From Novimethylophilus sp036504375 (lineage in GTDB: Bacteria > Pseudomonadota > Gammaproteobacteria > Burkholderiales > Methylophilaceae): a stretch of DNA of 64,000 nt. The stretch lies in assembly GCF_036504375.1 (NCBI RefSeq), contig NZ_DASXVH010000050.1, positions 1-64,000 of the forward strand, read 5' to 3'. The notes beneath the pieces were generated by a model that saw nothing but the letters and a program-made list of their open reading frames with translations, was not told the DNA's origin and made no database searches. The position numbers and the translations under genes were made by a program. Of the stretch, positions 47,047 to 55,409 are shown piece by piece (positions within the stretch are counted from its first letter, which is position 1; the number at the start of each line of letters is the position of its first letter).

Positions 47047-47302
47047 TCAATAACGGAAATATTAAATTCTCATTTCTCGGAAATAATACAAGATAAAATA
47101 ATCCAAATATCTTTACACGGGGCCGGGTTTTATATAAAATCAGGATATAAAGGTTTTTATATTATTTATTATATGGATACATCACCATTCTAGAAAAAGG
47201 ATGCAAATGGCGATGAGGCTATCTTAAATTTAACATATTGTTTTGTAATGTTAATTTTTTTCATTGTGGATGCCTTGGAACGGTCTGCAACAATCTTCTA
47301 AG

Positions 47303-47318
47303 TGGCATTGGAATGGCT
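47303..47318 (+). promoter_or_regulatory. Candidate sigma-54 promoter upstream of the tetraheme gene, distal
   Basis: TGGCATTGGAATGGCT keeps the GG-N10-GC spacing and the TGGCA -24 element, while its -12 element deviates from TTGC at one base. The start site would be near 47329. Confidence 0.3.
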
Positions 47319-47356
47319 GATTAAAGAGGGATGTGATTTTATTCTTTAATTCAGTC

Positions 47357-47372
47357 TGGCATGAAAGATGCA
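47357..47372 (+). promoter_or_regulatory. Candidate sigma-54 promoter upstream of the tetraheme gene, proximal
   Basis: TGGCATGAAAGATGCA matches TGGCACG-N4-TTGCW with two mismatches and exact GG-N10-GC spacing. The start site would be near 47383, about 65 bases before the ATG. Confidence 0.5.
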
Positions 47373-47448
47373 TAGGTGGTTGCAAGAGTCAAGATTGTAT
47401 GTTCGAAGTTTTAGAGAAAATTGTTGTTCTAAATTAAGGAGCGGGATC

Positions 47449-48282
47449 ATGAAACTACATATGCGTGACAAAACGGGCTGGGCGGATTTGCTGTTCCCCC
47501 TTCTGGTTTTCGCTTTTGCACTGGCTTTCGGGTCCCAGGCATTAGCCGGCATTAGTACTACCAAGCACAACCTGAGTACCGGCGGTACAGGCTCGAATCA
47601 CCTTACGGCCGGAACTGCGGAAATCTGCGTGTTCTGCCATACGCCGCACGGAGCCAACACCAGTGTCAAGGCACCTTTGTGGAACAAGGCGCTGCCGCCA
47701 AGCGTATATACAACATATAGCTCGGCGACATCCAGCACTATCGACGGTACGGTCAGCCTAGCGACTTCCGTTTCTCTGGCCTGTCTGTCTTGCCATGACG
47801 GCACGCAAGCCATGGATAACATGATCAATGCGCCGGGCTCTGGCGGCTACAATGCGGCCGGCGCAAGGCTGGCGGGGGCCACCTGGACAGCCAACGTCGG
47901 AGCCAGTGGGCAGATGCCTGGTACGACGGTTGCGATGCTTAGCACCGATCTTACGAACGACCACCCGGTTGCGATTCAGTTCTGCGGCGGCGGTCTTACC
48001 GGAGGCGGCGGATCGGTAGTCAGCGGAACCTGTAACGACGGCGATTTCAATCAAAGTAAAGTGCTGGCCAAGGTTGTTGGCGCTACCCAGGTGTTTTGGG
48101 TGAGTACGGATGCCAATGCTACTCGCGATAAGGTTGACTTTCCTCTCTTCAACAACTCCGGCAACGTTGGGCCGTCAGTAGAGTGTGCTAGCTGCCATGA
48201 TCCTCACTCCTCCACTAACGCGACTTTTTTGCGGATATCTAATGCCGGTAGTGCAGTGTGCCTGACTTGCCACAACAAGTAG
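47449..48282 (+). CDS. Tetraheme cytochrome with CVFCHTPH signature
   Basis: This 277-residue exported cytochrome has a signal peptide (to about residue 34) and four CxxCH motifs: CVFCH, CLSCH, CASCH and CLTCH. CVFCHTPHGA and CASCHDPH, with histidines after the motif, are typical of 'doubled CXXCH' cytochromes, whose second His can ligate a neighbouring heme. The order of motifs and a LTNDHPV segment match the N-terminal third of the 11-heme protein at 57466. The start follows AAGGAGCGGG. A terminator lies just after the stop. Confidence 0.93.
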   Translation: MKLHMRDKTGWADLLFPLLVFAFALAFGSQALAGISTTKHNLSTGGTGSNHLTAGTAEICVFCHTPHGANTSVKAPLWNKALPPSVYTTYSSATSSTIDGTVSLATSVSLACLSCHDGTQAMDNMINAPGSGGYNAAGARLAGATWTANVGASGQMPGTTVAMLSTDLTNDHPVAIQFCGGGLTGGGGSVVSGTCNDGDFNQSKVLAKVVGATQVFWVSTDANATRDKVDFPLFNNSGNVGPSVECASCHDPHSSTNATFLRISNAGSAVCLTCHNK

Positions 48283-48304
48283 GAGCGGTTTATTTATAAT
48301 ATGC

Positions 48305-48332
48305 AGCGGGCCGGAATGTCGGCCCGCTTTTT
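48305..48332 (+). terminator. Intrinsic terminator after the tetraheme gene
   Basis: A 9-base perfect stem (AGCGGGCCG with CGGCCCGCT, GAATGT loop) is followed by five T residues. It lies between the tetraheme and prolyl isomerase genes, and so argues against isomerase start codons upstream of it. Confidence 0.88.
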
Positions 48333-48351
48333 ATTTGCTAGGAACGTTGCT

Positions 48352-49374
48352 ATGCGTAGACGTGAAGGTGTCAGTTGCTGTTCTGCCTTGGTAAGCATCT
48401 TGTGTCTGGGAATGATCTTGGTAAAAGCGGCGGGAGCTGCAGACAGCCTGCCTGAGAACCGCGCACAAGTTCAGGTTGAGCCGGTATTTGCCAAAGTTAA
48501 CGGCAGGGTCATTACGATGCGGGAATTCGAGGCATTGTATGTAGCTGCAGTTCGTCAACGTTTCTATCACGGCAAGATGCAGGAAGGGCAGGCCGAAGCG
48601 GTGCGTAAGGAGGTGACTGATCAACTGATTGAGCGAGCGTTGCTTCTGGAAGAGGCTGATCGGTTAGGCCTCAAACCGGACGCAGCCAAAATTGAACAGG
48701 AAGTGGCAGGCTATGAGTCTCGGTATGCCTCGTCGCCAAGGTGGAAGGAGCAGCGCGAGAAGCTATTGCCTGGGCTCAGGGAACAGCTCGCGCGGCAAAA
48801 TCTGCTGGAACAGGTGGAAAAAATACAACGCGAAATTCCGGCAATAACCAAAGACGAGGTGCGTGCTTATTACGACCAGCATAATGAGCTGTTTACCGAG
48901 CCTGAGAAATTGCGCCTGTCGGTGATACTTCTGAAAGTGGCCCCCTCGGCTCAAACGCCGGAATGGGATAGTGCACGTGCCGAGGCGCAGGAAATCTATC
49001 TACAGCTTACACGAGGGGCGGATTTTGCCAAACTGGCGCGTGCGCGCTCGGGCGATGCCTCCGCAGATCAAGGCGGGAATCTGGGATATGTCCACCGTGG
49101 CATGTTGCCGGAGGGGATACAGAACCATATCGACAAGGCGCAGTTGGGGGTTGTGTCCGAACCGATCACCACACTTGAAGGGGTCGTCCTGTTTCGCCTT
49201 GACGAACGTGTTATGCCTAAGCTACGCGAATTTAAAGATGTTGAAGCGCGCGCGCGCGAATTGCTGATGCGTGAGCGACAAATCCAAGCCGGGAAAGAAT
49301 CTCTGGCGCGTCTGCGTACCGCAGCTACTATAGAGATTGCAACTCCGCAGGCCAAGGATGACAAGAAGCCGTAA
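48352..49374 (+). CDS. Periplasmic PpiC/SurA-type peptidyl-prolyl isomerase
   Basis: This 340-residue exported chaperone-isomerase has a signal-like N-terminus (MRRREG..., hydrophobic to about residue 30), a SurA-like helical chaperone region (about 40-180) and one parvulin domain (about 185-310, with FAKLARARSGDASADQGGNLG). Such proteins help fold outer-membrane barrels and exported multiheme proteins. I chose the ATG at 48352, preceded by AGGAACG, since the upstream frame to 48301 runs through the terminator. The neighbouring barrel suggests it serves this cluster. Confidence 0.9.
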   Translation: MRRREGVSCCSALVSILCLGMILVKAAGAADSLPENRAQVQVEPVFAKVNGRVITMREFEALYVAAVRQRFYHGKMQEGQAEAVRKEVTDQLIERALLLEEADRLGLKPDAAKIEQEVAGYESRYASSPRWKEQREKLLPGLREQLARQNLLEQVEKIQREIPAITKDEVRAYYDQHNELFTEPEKLRLSVILLKVAPSAQTPEWDSARAEAQEIYLQLTRGADFAKLARARSGDASADQGGNLGYVHRGMLPEGIQNHIDKAQLGVVSEPITTLEGVVLFRLDERVMPKLREFKDVEARARELLMRERQIQAGKESLARLRTAATIEIATPQAKDDKKP

Positions 49375-49602
49375 TAATCGATAGTCGTGGCAAGAGCTAT
49401 ATATATGCGCTTAGGCTCTCCAGAGTTGCATATATGCAGAACCGGGATCGACATCATCCGGGCAAATCCATGATGTAATTTCCCGCGTTTTTATTCAGTC
49501 TTGAAAATGATGTCCTTTCTGTATTCCGGGCAGACTGGTTTAGTGAATCTGTTTGTTTTTTTTTAAATTTCCAGTTTATCTTTAAAAAGACGATGGAACT
49601 GC

Positions 49603-49631
49603 TTGTTATTTATATAAATCAAGCATATAAC
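49603..49631 (+). promoter_or_regulatory. Sigma-70 promoter upstream of the barrel operon
   Basis: TTGTTA and TATAAC are separated by 17 bases. The start near 49638 would leave a leader of about 200 bases. The rest of the 49375-49836 intergenic region is AT-rich and shows no gene. Confidence 0.5.
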
Positions 49632-49836
49632 TATGAGTGGTAGCCAACATATAAGAAAAGACCAAGCGGGGCCGGTTTTAAGCGGAATATCCGGTATGTG
49701 GCAGTCGGGATAGGTTCTTGCTTGAAGGCTTCTATATCGGTACGAGGAGATGCTTCATGTCGGCCGGGTAGCGCAGTTCCATAATCTGCAGGTCATTGCT
49801 ATGGTTGAGTCGAAGAAGTGCTTAGAGGGGTGGTAA

Positions 49837-51915
49837 ATGCGGAATGCGGCAGCCATCCTGCTGAAGTGTGCGGTTATTGGCCTGGTGGTTACAGGCCAGC
49901 GGACGGCATTTGGCGCCGAACCTGGTTCGCTCAAGCTGCGATTGTCGAGTGAGCTGGCTACTCCCGAGAATCGGCCCATCGCGCAAACGGAAGCCGGGAT
50001 TGCCGCTGAAAAGCAACTTGAGCAACAGTTTGGCTCTTCCGGGCTATTGTTGCGATTGTCCAGATCCACCGCTCCGCCCCCCCCCCCCGGCAATGACGGT
50101 TCTGGCGATATGAATACGCCGGCGGTAGCCCCCAGGCGACCGGCCGATGAAAAACCGGATACGATTACGCAACTCGCCCAGTCTGCCAAGAACACCGCAA
50201 CTGGTCCCGGGATTTTCGGTTTGGGCCTGGCCCCTATCCGCTGGGGCGGTTATACGACCGATGTTTTTCGCATGATGAAAAGCTCGGACCGCCCCCTCGA
50301 TATGAATCATTCGCAGCGCCTCGATCTGCGGGCGACGAGTTATTTATGGCAGCCGTGGTTCGCTACCGTCAGTGGCGGCATCGGACTGTCCAGAGGCGTG
50401 CAGGATTCCGGCGATCGCAATGGCGAAAGCAAGAGCAGTTCGCTGACGGGATTCGGCGATTTTTCATTATTTCCCCAGAGCAGATTTCCTTTTTCGGCGG
50501 CTTTCTCGGTTTCCGACAGCAGCACCAGCACGCCGTTGACTTCCGACGATATGCAGAGCAAGCGCTTCTCGCTGCGCCAGGCCTACCGCCCTCCCACTGG
50601 CGACAGCAATTACAGCGTGGCCTACCAGAACAGCACGATGACGAGCAAGCTGAACGGTGACGATGTCGTCGAAACCTGGCAGGGTTCGTACTCGACTTCG
50701 CTTGGGCAGCAGCATATTGGCCTGGATGTGGACCGTACCGAAACCAGCCGTTCGCAAAACAAGGAAGGGCTGGTGCTGAATTCGGTCAATGCGCGGCACA
50801 GCTATAGTCCGGCGGCCAACCTGTCCGTCGACAGCAATGCTCGCATCTCGGATTCCGTATTGCGCATACGCAGTTCCAACGAGATCAACACAACCAGTTC
50901 GCGGTATTCCCAGGCGAGCTCGTTCGCTACGTGGAGGCCCAAGGAGGAGTTGGCGCTCAACGTCACCGCGGGCTTGAATTATTTCGATGCGTCGTCCGCG
51001 ATTAACGATGTTTCCAATCAGACGCAGAGTTTAAGCGGCAATCTCTCGGCAACCTATAACCCCACGCGCAACCTCTCGCTGGGGGCGAGCGGCACCATCG
51101 TGGCGGTGAATGCCGATAGCGGCTCTACCAGCATCACCAGCACCCAGAGCGGCAATGCCAGCTATAACGGCGACCCTCTCACACTTGGGAATTTTTCCTA
51201 CAACTGGAACGTTTCCGGCAGTGCGACCAACCAGACATCGGACTCGGGATCCAGCCAGACATTCTCCACCGGGGGATCGCACGGCCTTAGCCGCGATTAC
51301 CGATTGAGCGCGCTTTCCTCGCTGCATCTCGGCGTCAATCAAGCGCTGACGGTCAATTGGGTCGACCAGAATGGGCAGAGCAGCAATCTGAGCAGTAGTG
51401 GCTCTCTTGCCTGGCAGATATCCCCCAGCGATTCGATGTCGGGCACGGTCAGCCTTTCCGCGACGGATACGCGAACCATGGGCGCCCTGGCTTCCGATAA
51501 CCAGTTCATCAGCCTGCAAAGCAATGGCAGGATACAGCTATCCACGTATGCGACGGCCTCGGCCAATTTCAATATCCAATGGAACCGCCAGGGCACGAGC
51601 GGACTGGACGCCGGCGGTGAAGCAAAAACCACGATCTATACCTCGGGCAGCGCCAACTACCAGCATTCACGGGCTTTCGGCATCAATAACCTGCGCTACT
51701 CGGGGCTTGCCAACATCAATATGCAGCAGTCCAACGCGCGCCTGCTGGGAGATGCGAACGCGGATGCCAACCCGGTCGGGTATTCCCTTGAGCAACACCT
51801 TGACTATCGCATCGGCCGTATCGACATAGGTCTGACCGGAACGATCTCCGTTCAGGATGGCAAGGAAAATGCTTTGCTGTTTCTACAAGTGGGACGGACG
51901 TTCGGCAACTATTAG
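49837..51915 (+). CDS. Outer-membrane beta-barrel, putative porin of a cytochrome conduit
   Basis: This 692-residue exported protein has a signal peptide ending near AFG|AEP (about residue 26). From about residue 150 to the end it shows alternating polar/hydrophobic strands rich in Ser, Asn, Thr and aromatic residues, ending in an aromatic C-terminal residue (VGRTFGNY), as expected for an outer-membrane barrel. The mature protein has no cysteine. It therefore lacks the CXXC of MtrB/MtoB-type porins and is probably a different barrel family. A poly-C tract encodes PPPPP near residue 83. The neighbouring cytochromes suggest that it houses a heme wire through the outer membrane. Confidence 0.8.
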   Translation: MRNAAAILLKCAVIGLVVTGQRTAFGAEPGSLKLRLSSELATPENRPIAQTEAGIAAEKQLEQQFGSSGLLLRLSRSTAPPPPPGNDGSGDMNTPAVAPRRPADEKPDTITQLAQSAKNTATGPGIFGLGLAPIRWGGYTTDVFRMMKSSDRPLDMNHSQRLDLRATSYLWQPWFATVSGGIGLSRGVQDSGDRNGESKSSSLTGFGDFSLFPQSRFPFSAAFSVSDSSTSTPLTSDDMQSKRFSLRQAYRPPTGDSNYSVAYQNSTMTSKLNGDDVVETWQGSYSTSLGQQHIGLDVDRTETSRSQNKEGLVLNSVNARHSYSPAANLSVDSNARISDSVLRIRSSNEINTTSSRYSQASSFATWRPKEELALNVTAGLNYFDASSAINDVSNQTQSLSGNLSATYNPTRNLSLGASGTIVAVNADSGSTSITSTQSGNASYNGDPLTLGNFSYNWNVSGSATNQTSDSGSSQTFSTGGSHGLSRDYRLSALSSLHLGVNQALTVNWVDQNGQSSNLSSSGSLAWQISPSDSMSGTVSLSATDTRTMGALASDNQFISLQSNGRIQLSTYATASANFNIQWNRQGTSGLDAGGEAKTTIYTSGSANYQHSRAFGINNLRYSGLANINMQQSNARLLGDANADANPVGYSLEQHLDYRIGRIDIGLTGTISVQDGKENALLFLQVGRTFGNY
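50077..50088. repeat. Poly-C tract (12 C) inside the barrel gene
   Basis: Twelve consecutive C bases lie about 240 bases into the barrel ORF and encode the proline run. Insertion or loss of one base would truncate the barrel after the signal peptide region, so it is a potential slipped-strand switch. Confidence 0.9.
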
Positions 51916-52076
51916 ACCCGGATGAGTAGTTGAATTAAAATAATCAGCTCTTTAAGTCTTAATTATTCCGCGCCAGTGATTTTACCCGGCAGATATTCAG
52001 GTAACCAGGTGTTCCTGATTTTGAAATAGGTGTCGGGTGGCAACCAGATTTCAACTAACGCAACAAGGATCGGTAA

Positions 52077-52502
52077 ATGAGGAAACGAAAAGGATGGACA
52101 GCGTTCATGGCGCTGATGGCGGCTCTGATAACCGGGATGCTGCTGTTCGTCGATATCCCGACGGCCAATGCCGAATATGGGGATATCGTCATCAACAACT
52201 ATGCCGATAAAGCCGGTATGCGCCCGGCTATTTTCCCGCACTGGTTCCATCGGATTCGTTTCCGCTGCAAGGTCTGCCATGCCGACCTGGGCTTCAAGTT
52301 CAAGGCCGGCGGCAATGAAATCAACATGGTCAAGATCATCGATGGCCAGTTCTGCGGGGCCTGCCATAACGGCGAAATTGCCTGGTCGATCGAAAACTGC
52401 AATCTGTGCCATTCCGGCAAACCGGGAACGCCCACGCAGGTCCATGAAAGCACTATTCAGAAACTCGTAACACCCGCCTCGGGCGCGGCTGTGCAGAAGT
52501 AG
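52077..52502 (+). CDS. Triheme c7-type cytochrome (copy A)
   Basis: This 141-residue exported cytochrome has a signal peptide (to about residue 31) and three CxxCH motifs: CKVCH, CGACH and CNLCH. FPHWFHRIRFRCKVCH carries the upstream His that ligates a c7 heme, and the layout fits the c(7)-type triheme family (TIGR04257-like). It is 58% or more similar by eye to copy A' at 55011: both read EYGD, GMRP, FPHWFHR and GFK in the same order. It starts after AAGGATCGGTAA. Confidence 0.92.
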   Translation: MRKRKGWTAFMALMAALITGMLLFVDIPTANAEYGDIVINNYADKAGMRPAIFPHWFHRIRFRCKVCHADLGFKFKAGGNEINMVKIIDGQFCGACHNGEIAWSIENCNLCHSGKPGTPTQVHESTIQKLVTPASGAAVQK

Positions 52503-52511
52503 AGGTGGATG

Positions 52512-53501
52512 ATGAAATTTAACAATACACTCCTGGTAATTCTCGTTGCTACCGCGTTGATGCCTGCCGTTACGCAGGCCGCCAGCAATCCGGTCTATGA
52601 TAAGACCTGCTCGATGTGCCATGCGAACGGCATCGCCGGCGCCCCGCGATTCGGCAATGCCGAAGACTGGTCGCCGCGTATCGCGCGCGGCGTCTCCAGC
52701 CTCTATAGCAGCGCGCTGCAGGGTACCGCCAAAGGCATGCCTCCGAAAGGCGGCCAGCCGGCCTACTCGGATGCCGAGATCAAAGGCGCGGTCGATTTCA
52801 TGGTAGCCAAGGCGAAAGAGGCGGCCAAGGCGGCTGCACCGGCCAAAGCGGCCGCCAAGCCCGCGGCGAAAGAAGCTGCAGCGAAAGAAGCGGAAAAACC
52901 CGCTGCAGCAGCGGCAGTCCCGGCTCCGGCAGCTGCGCCCGCGCCCATCGCGGCGGCGGTCGCGGCACAGCCCGCCACTGGCGCCGCCATCCCCTTCAAC
53001 CGGCTGCTGCGCCCCAGGAGCAAGGCCAACCTGCCGCCGGCCGAGGACGGCATCCACGACCCGACCAACGATGGCACGCATGCCTTGCTGCCGCCGCAAC
53101 AAGGCCTTGCAGGATTGCCTGCAAGTACCTGGGGCAATCGGGTAAACTGGGTGCAGGCGATCGCCAACAAGAGCATTAATCCGCGCTATGATCGCAACGA
53201 TCCGGCGGCCGAGCCTATCGTGATGGACCTCAACATCGTGCGCGAGGTCAAGGGCTCGATGCCTGATGTGGTTTATCCGCACAAGCAGCATACCCAGTGG
53301 CTGGATTGCTCCAACTGCCACCCGGCGATATTCATTCCGCAGAAAGGCGCCAATCAGATCAGCATGGCGGCGATCCTGCTGGGCCAGAAATGCGGCGTTT
53401 GCCACGGCAAGGTTGCGTTCCCGGTATCCGAATGCCGCCTGTGCCACTCGAAGAAGAAGGACATTCCGCTGAGCACGGCAAGCAGCGGGGACAAGCCCTG
53501 A
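52512..53501 (+). CDS. Fusion cytochrome: c5 domain, Ala/Pro linker, c7 triheme domain (copy B)
   Basis: This protein of about 329 residues has four hemes. After the signal peptide, residues about 25-100 form a cytochrome c5 domain (CSMCH, with GMPPKGG as Met loop). An Ala/Lys/Pro-rich linker (about 100-165) follows, then a c7 module with CSNCH, CGVCH and CRLCH. It therefore joins a high-potential Met-ligated heme to low-potential bis-His hemes. I chose the second of two consecutive ATGs because its spacing to GAGG is normal; ATG 52509 is equally possible. The c7 part matches the product at 54469. Confidence 0.9.
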   Translation: MKFNNTLLVILVATALMPAVTQAASNPVYDKTCSMCHANGIAGAPRFGNAEDWSPRIARGVSSLYSSALQGTAKGMPPKGGQPAYSDAEIKGAVDFMVAKAKEAAKAAAPAKAAAKPAAKEAAAKEAEKPAAAAAVPAPAAAPAPIAAAVAAQPATGAAIPFNRLLRPRSKANLPPAEDGIHDPTNDGTHALLPPQQGLAGLPASTWGNRVNWVQAIANKSINPRYDRNDPAAEPIVMDLNIVREVKGSMPDVVYPHKQHTQWLDCSNCHPAIFIPQKGANQISMAAILLGQKCGVCHGKVAFPVSECRLCHSKKKDIPLSTASSGDKP

Positions 53502-53534
53502 ACAAGGGAATAGTATGTTAGTCGGAGAACAGGC

Positions 53535-54449
53535 ATGAAGATGTCGCAGCTTTTAGGAATGGTGCTGGCGGGATTGTCGGCCCTGGCGTATGGCGTGGAG
53601 CAGGCCGGTACAGCGCCTGTCGCAACCAGCGCATCTTTACGCCTGGCCGCCGGCGAAGTTGACCGGCAGCAACTGGAAAAGCGCCTGAACTCGGTCTCCA
53701 CCCTGATCGAGGAATCGTCTGCGGCAAAGCAGATCGAAGCCAGCGGTGACGCACGGGCGCTGGAAAAACGCGCCAAGGCGCGCGAGTTTTACCGCAGCGC
53801 CCAGGATGCGTTCAACAAGGGCGAACTGGCCAGCGCTTCGCAATTATTATCCCAGGCGTCGATGACGATGTTCGAGGCGGTGCGCGTGGCCGCCCCCGAG
53901 CAGGTAACCGCAGCCAAGGTCAAGGCTGACTTCAACACCCGGCTGGAAACGGTGAAAGCCTTGCTGGCCGCGCATAACCGCATCGCCAGCGAAAAAACCT
54001 CGGTGCCCGGCACTGCGGAAACGACACGCAATATCGAGAAGGCGCTGGCGGAGGCCAACCAGTTGGCAGCCGAAGGCAAGTACGACGAGGGCCGCAAGGT
54101 GCTCGACCGCGCCTACCTGATAACCAAGACCGCCATTGCCTCGCTGCGCGGCGGCGATACCCTGGTGCGCTCGCTGCATTTCGCCACCAAGGAAGAGGAA
54201 TACCGCTACGAGATCGACCGCAACGATACCCACCAGATGCTGATCCAGGTACTGCTGAGCGAAAAGCGCGCGGCGGCGGATCTGGATGCGATGGTCAAGA
54301 ACTACTTGGAGAAAGCCCGCGCGTTGAGGGCCCAGGCGGAAGAGGCTGCGGGGCGCAAGGATTTCGAGGCCGCCATCAAATTGCTGGAAGATTCGACCAG
54401 CGAAGTCGTCCGGGCCATCCGCAATGCGGGCATTTATATCCCAGGCTAA
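53535..54449 (+). CDS. Exported helical protein without hemes
   Basis: I do not recognise a family. This 304-residue protein has an N-terminal signal-like segment, then long Ala/Glu/Lys-rich helices over most of the chain (about 45-300), probably coiled-coil or tetratricopeptide-like in character. It contains no CxxCH and no cysteine. It sits between the two c7 gene pairs of the operon, so it may be a periplasmic scaffold or spacer that holds cytochromes between the membranes. Confidence 0.75.
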   Translation: MKMSQLLGMVLAGLSALAYGVEQAGTAPVATSASLRLAAGEVDRQQLEKRLNSVSTLIEESSAAKQIEASGDARALEKRAKAREFYRSAQDAFNKGELASASQLLSQASMTMFEAVRVAAPEQVTAAKVKADFNTRLETVKALLAAHNRIASEKTSVPGTAETTRNIEKALAEANQLAAEGKYDEGRKVLDRAYLITKTAIASLRGGDTLVRSLHFATKEEEYRYEIDRNDTHQMLIQVLLSEKRAAADLDAMVKNYLEKARALRAQAEEAAGRKDFEAAIKLLEDSTSEVVRAIRNAGIYIPG

Positions 54450-54468
54450 TGAGGATGGCCGCCTGCGT

Positions 54469-55014
54469 TTGAGGATATTACTCTCGCTGTTGCTGCTATC
54501 GGCCAGCCTGTATGCTGGTGCCGGCGAGTGGCTGCCGCTGGATAACGACGGCGTGCACGACCCTTCCAGCCCGGCCGTCAAGCGTTTGATGGAGCCGCGC
54601 GACGGCCTCTCCGGGCTGGCGCCAGACGATGTCGGCAACCAGGTGCGCTGGCCCCAAGCGCTGGACCAGGGGCAGATCAACCCGCGCACCAACTTGCTGC
54701 CCGAGACCAAGGTGGAAGTGCTGGACAAGGATATCCTGCTGGATCTTTACGGTAGCATGCCCATCGTGCGCTTTCCACACCGGATACATACACTGTGGCT
54801 GAACTGCAACAACTGCCACGAGCATCTGTTCAAATCCAAGACCGGCGCCACCGATATCAGTATGCTCAACATCCTGGACGGCGAACAATGCGGTCTGTGC
54901 CACGGCGCGGTGGCGTTTCCGCTGAGCAAGTGCGACCGCTGCCACAGCGTTTCGCGTAATATTCCCAAGGTCAAAAGCGGCGGGGCCGGCGAAATCAAGG
55001 AAACCGGCAAATGA
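54469..55014 (+). CDS. Triheme c7-type cytochrome (copy B')
   Basis: This exported cytochrome of about 181 residues has three hemes: CNNCH, CGLCH and CDRCH. It shares GSMPIVRFPHRIHTLWLNC, GATDISMLNIL and CHGAVAFPLSKC with the C-terminal part of the product at 52512 and lacks its c5 domain. I chose the TTG at 54469, preceded by GAGGATG and opening a clean signal peptide. The ATG at 54424 lies inside the previous gene without a ribosome binding site. The stop overlaps the next ATG (ATGA). Confidence 0.85.
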   Translation: MRILLSLLLLSASLYAGAGEWLPLDNDGVHDPSSPAVKRLMEPRDGLSGLAPDDVGNQVRWPQALDQGQINPRTNLLPETKVEVLDKDILLDLYGSMPIVRFPHRIHTLWLNCNNCHEHLFKSKTGATDISMLNILDGEQCGLCHGAVAFPLSKCDRCHSVSRNIPKVKSGGAGEIKETGK

Positions 55015-55409
55015 ATGCCGCCGCAGGCAGGAAGAACAGTTGGCAATTCAAGCTGGCACTGCTGCTGGCACTGCTGCTGGCACTGCCGATGGCGCAGGCG
55101 GAATACGGCGATGTCGTACTCAACCGCTATGCGGAAAAGGAAGGCATGCGGCCGGTGGTGTTTCCGCACTGGTTTCATCGCACGCGATTTCGCTGTAAGG
55201 TATGCCATCAGGAGCTGGGCTTCAAGATGCGCGCCGGTAGCAACGACGTGAAGATGAGCGATATCATCGATGGCAAGTTTTGCGGCATGTGCCACAACAA
55301 CGAAATTGCCTGGGGACCGGACAACTGCGATTTGTGTCATTCGGGAAAACAGGGGCTCTCCAGCGGGATATATGGCGGCGATAGAACCAATGGGCCGGGG
55401 CGGTGGTGA
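55011..55409 (+). CDS. Triheme c7-type cytochrome (copy A')
   Basis: This 132-residue exported cytochrome has three hemes, CKVCH, CGMCH and CDLCH, and the axial-His segment FPHWFHRTRFRCKVCH. It is a close paralogue of the product at 52077. Its end overlaps the next gene by 38 bases. Confidence 0.92.
   Translation: MNAAAGRKNSWQFKLALLLALLLALPMAQAEYGDVVLNRYAEKEGMRPVVFPHWFHRTRFRCKVCHQELGFKMRAGSNDVKMSDIIDGKFCGMCHNNEIAWGPDNCDLCHSGKQGLSSGIYGGDRTNGPGRW

Noticed and set aside
46961..47448. Riboswitch (for example c-di-GMP type) in the long leader of the tetraheme gene
   Set aside because: I could not find the conserved c-di-GMP-I or -II core sequences or a clear two-helix aptamer; the region is just AT-rich with sigma-54-like elements.
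49837..51915. Barrel as an MtrB/MtoB-type porin
   Set aside because: MtrB-family porins carry an N-terminal CXXC motif and pair with an MtrA-like decaheme protein. The mature barrel here has no cysteine and no decaheme gene is present.
54424..55014. ATG at 54424 as start of the triheme gene
   Set aside because: It lies 26 bases inside the previous gene, has no ribosome binding site and would put a long polar stretch before the signal peptide. TTG 54469 fits better.
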